64,000 nucleotides of DNA. It comes from Coptis chinensis (Eukaryota > Streptophyta > Magnoliopsida > Ranunculales > Ranunculaceae). The stretch's first letter is position 1. Every line of letters begins with the position of its first letter. The stretch spans positions 56,424,501-56,488,500 of the forward strand of contig CM027381.1 in assembly GCA_015680905.1 (NCBI GenBank), read 5' to 3'. Below are positions 53,960 through 64,000 of the stretch, one piece after another. A model generated the notes under the pieces. That model had not been told where the DNA came from. It was given only the letters and a program-made list of their open reading frames with translations, and did no database searches. A program made the position numbers and the translations under genes.

Positions 53960-55921
53960 ATGAGACTACGGTCTGGTACTAATAAGGAATTAGAACTTAC
54001 ATATCGTCATCGAAAATATAATAAACAACTCCTTATGCTATCTCCTAGACATAGTTCCTCCTCCGTAAACCAACCTCGTCAAATATCTCTGTTTCCATTA
54101 TCTCCTTTAGTTATGGCTCAGAAAAATCCCACAGTTGAGAAACCCCTTTCGGATTTCTATATTGTCTTACAAGAAGGACCTGTTTCCTGCATTAAACTCG
54201 ATGAGATTGCAGGAGATTTTCGCATTCCGCCAAACATTTTCGGTTTGTTACCTGTTTACCATGGTTTAGACCATGAAAAACCATACAATCATCTTCGTCA
54301 GATGCAACAAGTACTCACCACTTTCTGCCATCTGACCGTTACCAACAAACAAGTCTTGCTTAGGTTGTTTCCCTTCACCTTAGCTGATAAAGCTTCAGTT
54401 TGGCTTGTAGGACAAGCGCCGCAATCCCTTGACCCATGGGCCAAACTCATACAAGCATTCATGATAAAGTTCTATACTCAGAAGAAAACTACAGAAATGC
54501 TTCAGAATATTCAATTCTTTCGCCAACACCCCCAGGAATCCTTTTTGGAAGTATGGAGCAGATTTACTGATCTGCTTCTCGAATGTCCCCATCATTAACT
54601 CGACACCGCTGTATTAATATGTTCATTCTTTAATGGTCTCTCTGATCATCAAAAGGAAACATTAGATATTATGAATGGCGATTGTTTAATGGAAAAAGGC
54701 GCTACTGAAGCATACACTTTTATTGAGAAACATGCTTCACGAAGCACCCATTGGGGTAACATTGAATCTTCCAGATCTTCTAAAGACACTCCTAGCAAGG
54801 TTACATCTATGTTCGAGGTCAAACCAGATCCAGAACTAAAAACTCTAATCGAGTCCCTAACCAAAAAGGTCGATCCTCTTTCGGTTCAAGTAAATGATCA
54901 AAAACCCAAACAAGTCATGGCTGCCAATGTTTCCCTATGTCCTCTTTGCTTAAGTCTATAGCACACCGATTCTTACTGTCCCTTGGTATACGAGTGCCCT
55001 CCCCAACCATCTGAAGAGGCTTGTGCTTTCAACATCCCTAATGCACCTTGACGATAACATCCGAATTTGGCTTGGGCAACCCCTGCCCAACAACAAGCTC
55101 CTTCGGGTGTCAACAACGCTCTTGTACGACCACCCGCGAACTACAATTCCTACCATCAAGGAAATCCTCTGCAATTCCAGCAAGGGCAAAGTAATTTTCC
55201 CAACAACGCAAATATAGGGTACCAAAACAACCGCAACCTTGTTCCCGCTAATCAAGGATATGGCTACCAAAATCAACCCGTAAACAATAACCGTGAACTT
55301 GTTCCTCCTGCTCCACTGATACAATCCACTGCCGATAAAATAGCTGAAAATTTTATGACTTACATGAATCAATAGAATCAAATCTTAGCATCTATCCAAC
55401 ATTCTCTTCAGCTGTTAGCACAGGATAAAAGTCAAAAGGGCGTGTTCCCTGGCCAAGCAGTTCCAAACCCTAAGCCTACAAACATGGCCTTTGAACTCAA
55501 CAATGCACCAGGATCTAGTAATCCCAGCCAGGGTGAGGTAAATGCCATCACCACTCTTTGTTCTGGCCGAACCATCGACAATCACATACGTATGCCAGAC
55601 ATCGAATTAACGGAAGCCGCGGGTGACGTCCTTCCAACTCCTACCTCACAACCTATAGCGGACGAAGTTATTCCTTCCAAATCTACATCCACATCCCTAG
55701 GGAACGACACCATTAATCCATATACGCGATTCCGCCCAAAAGCTCCATTCCCTACCCGTTTGGCAAAAAACAAACTGGACGAACATTTCGATGAGATCCG
55801 TGAAACATTTAAAAATTTGACCATAAACTTACCTTTTCTAGATGTGCTTAAGCATTTGCCCAAGCATGCCAAGTTTTTGAAGGACATGTGCACCACCAAA
55901 CGACGCACAAATGGTCCTTAA
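53960..55921 (+). pseudogene. gag region of the right-hand Athila-like element
   Basis: Starts MRLRSGTNKELELTYRHRK at 53960. It continues GDFRIPPNIFGLLPVYHGLD, LFPFTLADKASVWLVGQAP, WAKLIQAFMIKFYTQKKTTE and LLLECPHH. Then come a zinc-knuckle-like piece (CPLCLSL, SYCPLVYECP), a Q/N-rich stretch (55067-55375), and FKNLTINLPFLDVLKHLPKH near the end. The same order as other Athila gag proteins. The region is broken. Confidence 0.85.
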
Positions 55922-56560
55922 CAAGCGTTCCTCACTGAGCAGTTTCCCTCGATTACTACTAGCAATGGTGTGGTTAAATACAAGGACCCAAGTCGACCAA
56001 TTGTACCATGCACGTTGGTCGACAAGTATACCGCTACCGCACTATTAGACCTAGGCGCCAGTGTTAACCTACTTCCCTACTACTTATTTAAGCAGTTAAG
56101 TCTTCATGAATTAAAACCTTTAATATGACTCTACAACTCGCGGATCGCTCCATCAAGTACCCAAAAGGCATAGTAGAAAACGTCATAGTCAAGGTATAAG
56201 ATTTTTACTACCTAATTGATTTTATCATTCTAGACACCGAAGTAGTCTGTGACTCCATTCCTATCATTTTGGGACGTCCATTTCTTGCAACTGCTAACGC
56301 TCTTATAAATTGTCGGGACGGTTCAATGACATTGTCTTCCGGGAACCTTTCTGTCAAAGTCAACGTGTTCAAATTAATGAAACAATTTCCCAATCCTATA
56401 ATGGAGGGTGAGATTAGCTTGGTTGATAGTCTGGCACAAGATTATTTCACAAACTCTTTTCCTGAAGACGAGGTACACCAATTTCTTTCTTTTGATAATC
56501 CTGAGTTTGACGATGACTCGTACATTAAGGATGTTTACGCATTATTAGAGTCCATGCCAC
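55922..56560 (+). pseudogene. Protease region of the right-hand Athila-like element
   Basis: TALLDLGASVNLLPYYLFKQ near 56035-56100, then LGRPFLATANALINCRDG near 56266, followed by the acidic linker MEGEISLVDSLAQDYFTNSF. It matches the other two elements' protease regions closely. Confidence 0.85.
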
Positions 56561-57815
56561 TATTTGACCCTACTACTACGTTGCCATCTGATTTAGAAGA
56601 ACCGGACTCGCCCTTTTCCATTGAAAAGATGGCCCCTCACGAATCCTTGATCCCCACTCCTCCAACTCCAGATTTAAAACCTCTACCCTCTGATTTGAAA
56701 TACGTGCATCTCGATCTTGATGGTAGTCACCCTATAATAATTTCTTCTCACTTGACTACCGACGAAAAAGCACGTTTGATTCGTGTTATTCATGAACACC
56801 GCTCTGCTATCGGTTGGTCCTTAGATGATATCAAAGGAATAGACCCTAGTGTATGCACGTATCGCATATATATAGATGATGGTTCAAAGACATCGTGAGA
56901 ACCACAACGTTGCCTTAACCCCACCATGAAAGAGGTGGTGAGGAAGAAAGTTTTATGTTTACTTGATGCGGGTATCATATACCCTATCTCTGATAGTGAC
57001 TGGGTTAGTCCTGTCCATGTTGTTCCCAAAAAGTCTGGCATTTAAGTTGTACAAAATGAAAATAATGAATGCATCTCCACTCGGATTCCATTAAAATGGA
57101 GAATTTGCATTGACTATCGCAAACTTAATGCCAGAACATGTAAAGATCACTTCCCTCTCCCATTCATTGACCAGATGCTAGAACGTTTAGCCGGTCATGC
57201 TTACTACTATTTTTTTTATGGCTATTCCGGCTAGTTCCAAATTGTCATTGATCCCGCCGATCAAGAAAAGACAACTTTCACATGTCCCTTTGGAACCTTT
57301 TCATATAGACGAATGCCTTTTGGTCTTTGAAATGCCCCAGGCACCTTCCAACGCTGCATGCTTCACATTTTCAATGATATGGTGGAACATTATATGGAAA
57401 TCTTCTTGGACGACTTTTCCATTTATGGAAATTCCTTTGACAATTGCCTATCCAACCTTTCTAAAGTGTTAACGCATTGGGAAGAAAAAAATCTGGTACT
57501 TAATTAGGAGAAGTGTCATTTCATGGTAACCAAAGGAATTATTCTAGGTCATATTATTTCGAAAGACGAGATAGAGGTTGATAAAGCTAAAATTATTAAA
57601 ATTGCTTCGCTACCTTTCCCACGAACAGTTTGTGATATCCGTGCCTTTTTAAGCCACGCTGGGTTTTACAGGCGATTCATTCAGGATTTTGCTAAAGTTG
57701 CTCGACCCTTAACCAATCTCCTGCTCAAGGATGCGGTATTTGACTTCAATTTAGATTGCAAACAAGTTTTTGATACGCTAAAAACCGCTCTGACTACAAC
57801 TCCTATCATTTAACC
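56561..57815 (+). pseudogene. Reverse transcriptase region of the right-hand Athila-like element
   Basis: [74 protein letters not shown] near 57400, HFMVTKGIILGHIISKDEI and FLSHAGFYRRFIQDFAKVAR, in family order. It would copy element RNA into DNA. The region is broken. Confidence 0.87.
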
Positions 57816-58245
57816 CTCTGATTGGTCTCAACCATTCGAACTGATGTGCGACGCTAGTGACTTTTCCATTGGCGTCGTACTAGGCCAACGACGTGATGAC
57901 AAACCTATTGTCATTTAATATGCTAGTAAAACTCTTAATGAGACTCAACATAATTACACAACCACTGAGAAAGAGTTCCTAGCTGTTATCTATGCTTTGG
58001 ATAAGTTTCGCCCTTACCTGGTTGGATCATCCACCATCGTATATACTGACCATGCCGCACTTCGGTACTTACTCGCGAAAAAGGATGTGAAACAGCGATT
58101 GTTCCGCTGGATGTTTCTCTTGCAAGAATTCACCATGGAAATCAAAGACAAGAAAGGAACCAAAATATCATGGCCAACCATTTATCAAGGCTGGTTGGTG
58201 ACATTGATAGTGATTCTAAATCCATCTATGATTCCTTCCTAGAGG
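57816..58245 (+). pseudogene. RNase H region of the right-hand Athila-like element
   Basis: [73 protein letters not shown] and [12 protein letters not shown] are standard Gypsy RNase H text. There is no second RNase H, unlike the Tat element. Confidence 0.85.
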
Positions 58246-59490
58246 AGTATTTGTACTCCATTTTCTCCTCTCCATTGTACGCGGATATAGTTAACTACTT
58301 AGTTACTAAGGAAGTTCCTTCCTTTTGGTCACGTCCTGATCGTAAAAAGCTTTTATACACTGTAAAATATTATTTATGGGATGACCCCTACCTCTTTAAG
58401 TATTGTTCTAACCAAATCATTCATCGCTGCATTCCCGACTGGGAGCACACCGACGTATTATCGTTTTGCCATGAAGAATCTTGCGGCGGTCATTTCAGTG
58501 GGAAGAAAATTGCGGCCAAGGTGTTACAATGTGGTTTTTACTGGCCTACCCTTTTTTGCGATGCACCTGAACATTGCATTTCTTGAATTCATTGTCAGCA
58601 CCTAGGTCGAATTACCAAACGCAATATGATGCCCCTAAATCCTATCTTAATATTGGAAATTTTTGATGTTTGGGGCATTGATTTTATGGGACCCTTCCCT
58701 ATTTCTCAAGGTTTTATCTACATTCTAGTCGTTGTATACTATGTGTCCAAATAGATTGAGGTACTCGCATGTCGCTCAAATGACCATAAGACTGTCGTGA
58801 AATTTGTAAAAGAAAACATTTTCTCTCGTTTTGGTGTCCACAAAGCTATCATCAATGATGGGGGTACAAATTTTTGTAATAAACTTTTTATGTATTTAAT
58901 GAAGAAATATGGAGTTACTCACAAGGTTGCTACTACATATCACCTACAAACGAGTGGCCAAGTGGAAGTCTCCAACAGAGAGATAAAGTCCATTATGGAG
59001 AAAATTGTCAATCCATCAAGAAAGGATTGGTCTTTCCGCTTATCGGATGCCTTGTGGGCATACCGAACAACATTTAAGACACCTATCGGATGTCTCCTTA
59101 CCGCATTATTTTTGGAAAACCTTGTCATCTGCTAGTTGAACTTGAGCATCGTGCCCTTTGGGCCATTAAAAGCCTCAATTACAATATCAACGAGGCAGGC
59201 GAGAAGCGAAAACTGCAATTAAATGAGCTTGAGGAGATTCGGAGTGATGCTTATTATCTCTCAAAATCCTACAAAGCTAATATGAAAAGAGTGCACAACA
59301 AACATATTTTGCGTAAGGATTTCAAAATTAGCCAAAAAGTTTTACTGTACAACTCCAGATTACATATTTTTCCTGGTAAATTGAAAACACGATGGTCTGG
59401 TCCTTTCATTGTGTCAGCTGTGGCCTATTATGGGGCAATCTCTTTGCTTAATCCACAAGATAACAACGAATTTCAAGTCAATGGATAATG
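58246..59490 (+). pseudogene. Integrase region of the right-hand Athila-like element
   Basis: Zinc-binding part: HTDVLSFCHEESCGGHFSGK and ...[18 protein letters not shown]. Catalytic part: [48 protein letters not shown] and [13 protein letters not shown]-terminal part: [10 protein letters not shown]-like text and [18 protein letters not shown]. It would join element DNA to the host chromosome. The region is broken. Confidence 0.87.
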
Positions 59491-59646
59491 CCTCAAACAT
59501 TACCACAAATTACACTTCTATAGAGGGCATGCCATTTTGGTAGCCGGGCCATCTTCTATTTTATGATCTCAAAAGTTCTTTGAAGTGTGTGGTTGCAAAC
59601 GCCGGAACCTTAGTCCACGAAAACTCTATTTCAGAACTGAGTATAA

Positions 59647-59844
59647 ATGTCTTCTACAGCGCGAGCAAACGTTCTTGCCGGTAAACGATGGGTACCTAAA
59701 ATTTTACTTCCTTCCTTCTCTTCCCTTTACTACTCTCTGCCTCGCGAACTTCAGCTAATCATTTGGTGTAAGTCTCACTTATCACGAATAGGAAATGGTC
59801 ATAGTACTTTTGCATTGTCAAACACCCTTCTGTCCAGGTCTTGA
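59647..59844 (+). CDS. Small F-box-like ORF downstream of integrase
   Basis: 65 residues from ATG 59647: MSSTARANVLAGKRWVP, then SLYYSLPRELQLIIWCKSHL and SRIGNGHSTF. The LPxELxxxI text and the following (V/I)G(F/N)G-S pattern align with the 109-residue ORF at 5602-5931. It lies at the same place, after pol and before the repeat cassette. Function unknown. Confidence 0.42.
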   Translation: MSSTARANVLAGKRWVPKILLPSFSSLYYSLPRELQLIIWCKSHLSRIGNGHSTFALSNTLLSRS

Positions 59845-59950
59845 CTTCCTATCCGATACTAGCCAGTTTAAGGTATACTTTTGTCTGATACCAGCTGCGC
59901 AAGATAATCTTCGTCGCCGCGCCGTTTCTTCCACGGGTTGGGAATCATCT

Positions 59951-60052
59951 TGAGAATCTTACGTTAAAAGACTCGCAAACGTTTTGAGAATCTGACATTA
60001 AAAGACTCGATTCGTTTTGATGATCTGACGTTAAAAGACTCACCTTGTAGAT
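59951..60052 (+). repeat. Three tandem 34-base repeats
   Basis: Units start at 59951, 59985 and 60019: TGA(G/T)(A/G)ATCT(G/T)AC, one base, TTAAAAGACTC, then GCAAACG or GATTCG. Related units lie at 5521-5600 (minus) and at 16271 and 16562. The GTCTT and AAGAC ends of a unit are complementary. Confidence 0.88.
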
Positions 60053-60880
60053 ATGTATATATTGTTGCCTTTTATAAAAAATTCCCCGCGAATTAAGTTG
60101 TGCACATAGAGATTCGTGTTCAACCTCGGATGTTGCATACTTGGAACACAAACGGGCAATGGATTCCACCAGACCAACCCCTAGAATTGGTTACTTTGAG
60201 TTCCCTTTGGGGTGGTTTGAGGATAGCCGTATGTAATAAGGGAAATATTATTAGACCGTAGCGCGCACGGTCCAGGATGGTACCGTCCTGCCCCTAACCC
60301 CATAATACATAAAAGAAAATCCACAGTTTGGCTGGATTGGGTTCACTCCAGAGCCGACATAACAGTTGCCTATGAATTTAGATGGTGACTCTTCTAGACA
60401 TCCAGTGTTTTTCACATAAATCTCCATTGTATATAAATAAAAACTTTGTTTATAAATAAAACACCACTACTTTTTTTCAAAAACTCTTATGACCTTTGAG
60501 AATGACTCATATAATTGGATGGCATTTTTCGTGCCGATCATTTCGATATCTCATTCATCCAATTCGGAGTCCGAACGAGTCGTGGTTGAGCGTTTAGATT
60601 TTTTAGGCTTAAATTGGGCTTTAGGCTTGATTTGGGCTTGGGAAATTTTTTGGGCCCAACCAAATATCGTATTCTTGGTCCATTTAAACCTGAGATAACC
60701 CACCACAAGCATCACCCTTACAACCTTCGCCTTCCCTAAAATCTGGATCTTGTCCCCTCTCGATTTAGTCTCGCACGAGACAGGCCCACGTTATATCCAA
60801 GTCTCGCACGTGACCACCACAGCTCCAAATCCAATTCCCTTCCGTCAGCAACTCCAAATTCTCCCCCTCATCCCAAATCA
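60053..60880 (+). other. Spacer between repeat cassette and accessory ORF A
   Basis: No gene. The part 60520-60680 (GATCATTTCGATATCTCATT, GGGCTTGGGAAATTTTTTGG) resembles 16860-16990 in the third-layer element, upstream of its accessory ORF. This is therefore a conserved noncoding segment. Confidence 0.5.
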
Positions 60881-62020
60881 ATGTCCATCCTCTTCATTCG
60901 ATCAGCAATGACCAAAAATAGGCGGATTTCGGTACAGAAAAATTTTGGTTCCCTATTTGAAAATGGGATGTTTGCTCCATTCTTCGATACGATAATACAC
61001 TTTAGAGGATGGGAATATTTGTTATATGCCATTGGTGGGCTTTATTCAACAGATTTGGTGTTGAAATTTTACAACAATGGGAGCTTTAATTGCGACCATT
61101 TTTAGGTCACCATCGACGAGTGTAACAGGCATACCTGTGGTTAACCACTTGCTGACTCAGCAGCAGTCTGTGTACCCACAGACTTATGACCTAATGCTCG
61201 ACACACTTATTGAGGGCGAGTACAATATTGATAGGAAATATGCGTATCAGCGCTCGGTGCGACGGAACCAGCTGGCTGTGACTCAATGGTTGGGACAGAA
61301 CGTCATTGGCACCTCGAAGCCCTCGGACATCAACAAGACATTCCTCCACCTTCTCTGGATCCTCCAGGAGCACAAGGGTAACTTCTGCATAGTTACCTTT
61401 CTTTTTGATATTATTACGCATGCCACTCTCAGGTCAGCACCTCTTGCCGTTCTTGTAACGCAAGTTATGATTAATTTGGGTTTCCTGTCTGCCACCCCGT
61501 TACTCCCTATGCCACTATTTAAGAATATTCTTGTTTTCAAGAAATGCATATTAGCCCCTTGGGAACCCACAGCACCAATGGCAGCCGAGCACACTAACGT
61601 AGGCCCATCTCACCTACCCTTCTATGATAAGACTGCTATGAGTAAGATGAGCCACCCTATGGATGCCTTACGTGTTATGAACAGTGGCATGAGAGACATG
61701 TACACTTGCCAGGTATCGATGAAGCATACCTCAGGCGAGTTAAGGACGGATATGACCACTCGCCACGAGTCGCTAATAGACAGCATGGGCGAATTTCAGC
61801 AAGAAATGCAAGCTTCCATGAATGCATTTCAGGAATAAATGACTACTCGCTAGAACAAGTTCCAGCGAATGCTCATGGCGAACCTGCATCAGTTTCAAGA
61901 TCAGGTGATGGATACTTTAGGTGATATCCAATAGCAGTTAGCCTCCACAGGAGCTTGTCCTGCACGTCGTCGCAAGACTCCTGAGGATTTTCCTGCAGCC
62001 CCCGAGAATTCTCAGTAGAC
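60881..62020 (+). pseudogene. Accessory ORF A, right-hand Athila-like element
   Basis: Starts MSILFIRSAMTKNRRISVQK, then FENGMFAPFFDTIIHFRGW and FYNNGSFN. From 61077 in another frame: LMLDTLIEGEYNIDRKYAYQ, RNQLAVTQWLGQNVIGTSK, FLHLLWILQEHKGNFCI, LAVLVTQVMINLGF, and a helical C-terminal part with METSIGEF-like heptads. The final part is basic then acidic (PARRRKTPEDFPAAPENSQ). It is related to ORF B at 62968 and to 17225-18460. It falls in the loosely defined putative plant transposon protein / Athila ORF group. The region is broken. Confidence 0.68.
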
Positions 62021-62299
62021 AGTTTATTTTTCACCGTTCTTTTATATTAATTATGTCGGATATTTTATTCACGTGTTTGCATTTTAATTTCCCAACCTAG
62101 GATGTCTGTTATTTCCTACATTTTCCAAAATTTCTGCCTTGTCAAATAGTATATTAGTTATCTCCAATAGTATATTATATCGGTAGAAACATATATAATA
62201 ATATTAGTAATAATAATTTATATAGATATACATAAAAATATATACATATATTTTTAACGTCACACTTAACGGCAAATATTACCGTAAACCAACGTTTTG

Positions 62300-62395
62300 C
62301 AAAACGGTCAGAAAACGGTCATGAAATCGCATCCTAAAAACGGTCAGAAAACGGTCAAGAAATCGCTTCCAAAAACGGTCAGAAAACGGCTCAAT
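62300..62395 (+). repeat. Three 35-36 base repeats (ACGGTCAGAAAACGGTC)
   Basis: CGGTCAGAAAACGG occurs at 62305, 62341 and 62376, each preceded by AAAA and mostly followed by TC(A)(A/T)GAAATCGC(A/T)TCC. They lie just upstream of a TATA box, so could be upstream promoter elements. Confidence 0.85.
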
Positions 62396-62401
62396 TTTCT
62401 T

Positions 62402-62410
62402 TTATAAATA
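62402..62410 (+). promoter_or_regulatory. Internal TATA box
   Basis: TTTATAAATA follows the ACGGTC repeats and precedes a C/T/A-rich leader (TTCACATTTCACTCC). The spacing suits transcription starting near 62435, ahead of the 39-residue ORF. Confidence 0.55.
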
Positions 62411-62508
62411 AGTTCAACACATTCTTCACATTTCACTCCTTTCATCTTCTCCCCTCTACACTTTTTATTCTAAAAATCGTTTTTGGATCACTCCAAGTTT
62501 CAAGATTC

Positions 62509-62628
62509 ATGGATGCACTAGAAAAGTTTGAGCAGCAGCAGATTGAATATGCTACTCAAGTCTTCATGCTCGGTTGTTTTATTATAGTAATGTTGTTAAT
62601 GTGGCATATAGCTCTATCTAATATTTAA
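62509..62628 (+). CDS. 39-residue ORF with one predicted membrane segment
   Basis: ATG at 62509 gives MDALEKFEQQQIEYATQ followed by VFMLGCFIIVMLLMWHIAL and SNI, then TAA. A short polar helix and one strongly hydrophobic stretch of about 18 residues. It lies after an internal TATA region and before accessory ORF B. I know no matching family. Short length means chance is possible. Confidence 0.35.
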   Translation: MDALEKFEQQQIEYATQVFMLGCFIIVMLLMWHIALSNI

Positions 62629-62885
62629 GTTTGTATTTTATTTTCCGTGTCATTATGGTGTGTTTTCACATCTCTGTACGTTGTTACATCTTATTGTGAT
62701 ATTATATCTACATTTTCCTTGTCCTTCTACTTACTCTATTTACGCTAAAAAAAAAAGGCACTCCTTGTCACATGCCCCATTCTTCTCATCCACACTACAT
62801 CAACGTTTGTGCCATATTTTAGAAGATACACGTGGTCTAACTACCCTGTGACACCTCGATCCATATTTTCTACATCTTCGGATTG

Positions 62886-62899
62886 GTGCCTATTTATAG
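62886..62899 (+). promoter_or_regulatory. TATA box just before accessory ORF B
   Basis: GCCTATTTATAGCAAGG lies about 80 bases before the ATG at 62968, in the position expected for a plant promoter. Confidence 0.45.
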
Positions 62900-62967
62900 C
62901 AAGGATAGACACCTCAAAAAATTCAACTTCCCCTTTCCATTAAATTTTCTTCACCAATCTATCTTTG

Positions 62968-63978
62968 ATGGCCGTCACTCGAATTTTCGTGCCTGAGCAA
63001 AATTTTATGGAAAATTTCCAAAACGGTCTTTTTCATCCATTTTTTGACACAAAAATTTTACGTTGAGGATGGTTCCCTTTATTACATCATAAGCAGGCAT
63101 TTTATTCCAGAGAATTGGTCCTGCTATTCTATAAACACGGTTATTTCCAAAATGGGCAATTCTTTGTCCGTGCAAACGGATGCGAGCGTGAATTGACTAT
63201 GGAAATCATCTCTGAGGTACTTCAAATTCCCATTACGAACCATGGGGTCCACCTTCAGGATTCACCATTCGACAATATCAGGCATCTAATGTTTGCAACT
63301 ATCCTTCATGGCGAATACAACCCGAAAAACCGTGTTGTTTATCAGCGATCCTTGCAAAGAAACCAATTATTTGTGATCCAATGGCTAGCTCATAATGTGC
63401 TCGGCACATCTAAAACTTCCAAAATAACAAAACCCCTCCTCCATCTACTCTGGGTCTTGCAGACTAACTGCAATGATTTTTGTATTATTAAATTTCTCTG
63501 GAACGTTATCGCACGTGCCAGGAAAAAGGCAGCCCCTTTGCCAACCATTGTGACACTTATCATGATGCGTTGGGGTTTTTCTATTACTGCTCCTAATACA
63601 CCTCTCAGAATAGCTAACATTCTCACCATTCACTCAATTTGTAGGAACGGTTTTTGGAATCCCGACGTTGCAAAGAACCATGTCGATGTAGAAATCGACG
63701 AAGCTTATTCTGCTGACAACATCTTCACTGAAAATGCATCATGCAATCTATTTAATCCTATGGAAGGCCTTCGTTTAATTCAACAAGGATTGATGACATT
63801 ATACACACGTCAGAACATTATCATCACCAGTCTTCTTGAATTTCACGACCTGCGGACAATACAAAAAGAGGAACAAGCACAATTCTTGCACAGCCACAAC
63901 CAGTTATTGGCAAATCACACTCTCATAATGGATAACCATGCCGAGATTTACCAGACACAGAGCGAAATGTTGCAATAG
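62968..63978 (+). pseudogene. Accessory ORF B, right-hand Athila-like element
   Basis: Starts MAVTRIFVPEQNFMENFQNG at 62968, aligning with ORF A (FQNGLFHPFFDTKIL against FENGMFAPFFDTIIH). A 287-residue reading from 63115 follows: LVLLFYKHGYFQNGQFF, ELTMEIISEVLQIPI, ILHGEYNPKNRVVYQRSLQ, RNQLFVIQWLAHNVLGTSK, LLHLLWVLQTNCNDFCI, LPTIVTLIMMRWGF. The C-terminal part is helical (LEFHDLRTIQKEEQAQF). It is the least damaged accessory ORF in the window. Function unknown. Confidence 0.7.
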
Positions 63979-64000
63979 GCTGTTGCACGGATTGACGGCA

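Larger units (their letters stand above)
51166..64000 (+). mobile_element. Athila-like Ty3-Gypsy element inserted in the Pack-MULE (broken, runs off right edge)
   Basis: Plus-strand element with 5' LTR 51166-52878, a tRNA-Asp-type primer site from 52881, a leader, and gag, protease, RT, RNase H and integrase regions in order. Downstream are a small F-box-like ORF, a repeat cassette and two accessory ORF regions. The 3' LTR is beyond the window. All main parts are represented, but there are many breaks. TAGAT (51161-51165) is the candidate target duplication. Confidence 0.9.

Noticed and set aside
59951-60052. CRISPR-like 34-base repeats
   Set aside because: Units are truly tandem with only 6-7 varying bases between cores, and sit in a plant retroelement.

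Overview
This looks like plant nuclear DNA, most likely from a eudicot. It is built almost entirely of nested transposable elements. I see no intact ordinary host gene. The plant signs are Tat- and Athila-type Gypsy retroelements primed by tRNA-Asp, a PIF/Harbinger transposon with a Myb/NAM-like partner gene, FAR1-type Mutator DNA, a Helitron and a Pack-MULE carrying pieces of plant genes, and plant-style TATA boxes and introns. The species cannot be named from the sequence.

Left part (1-31486): a three-level nest. The oldest layer is a Tat/Retand-like Gypsy element on the minus strand. Its 5' LTR is 31205-31486, gag-pol runs leftward to about 26750, then comes a tandem-repeat block and an extra gene on the opposite strand (plus strand, about 460-25454). 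That antisense gene is split by an Athila-like minus-strand element (2059-24407, target duplication CCGGT). The 5' LTR of that element is split in turn by a plus-strand Athila-like element (10989-23573, target duplication CTAAC). A further LTR end (1-340) carries a SINE. All these retroelements are broken fossils.

Middle part (31487-51165): DNA transposons. A long-terminal-repeat element (32425-41034) has been entered by a PIF/Harbinger transposon (32592-39472, target duplication TAA). The Harbinger carries three genes: a plant-mobile-domain (PMD) gene, a decayed transposase, and a nearly open Myb/NAM-like gene. A FAR1-type MULE (41058-45028) follows, with a striking array of hairpin repeats. 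Next come a foldback MITE (45034-45376), a Helitron (45448-49771) with fragments of three host genes (soluble pyrophosphatase, SPF30-like splicing factor, eIF3c), and a Pack-MULE (49788-51165) with the C-terminal half of a BAHD acyltransferase.

Right part (51166-64000): an Athila-like plus-strand element that entered the Pack-MULE terminal repeat and runs off the window. It has gag, protease, RT, RNase H and integrase regions. Downstream are a small F-box-like ORF, a 34-base repeat cassette, and two related accessory ORFs separated by an internal TATA region and a 39-residue membrane-type ORF.

The most interesting signals are the PMD cargo of the Harbinger framed by copies of its own subterminal repeats, the GAACA/TGTTC hairpin array in the MULE, the multi-gene Helitron, the repeat cassette shared by three Athila-like elements, and their paired accessory ORFs.
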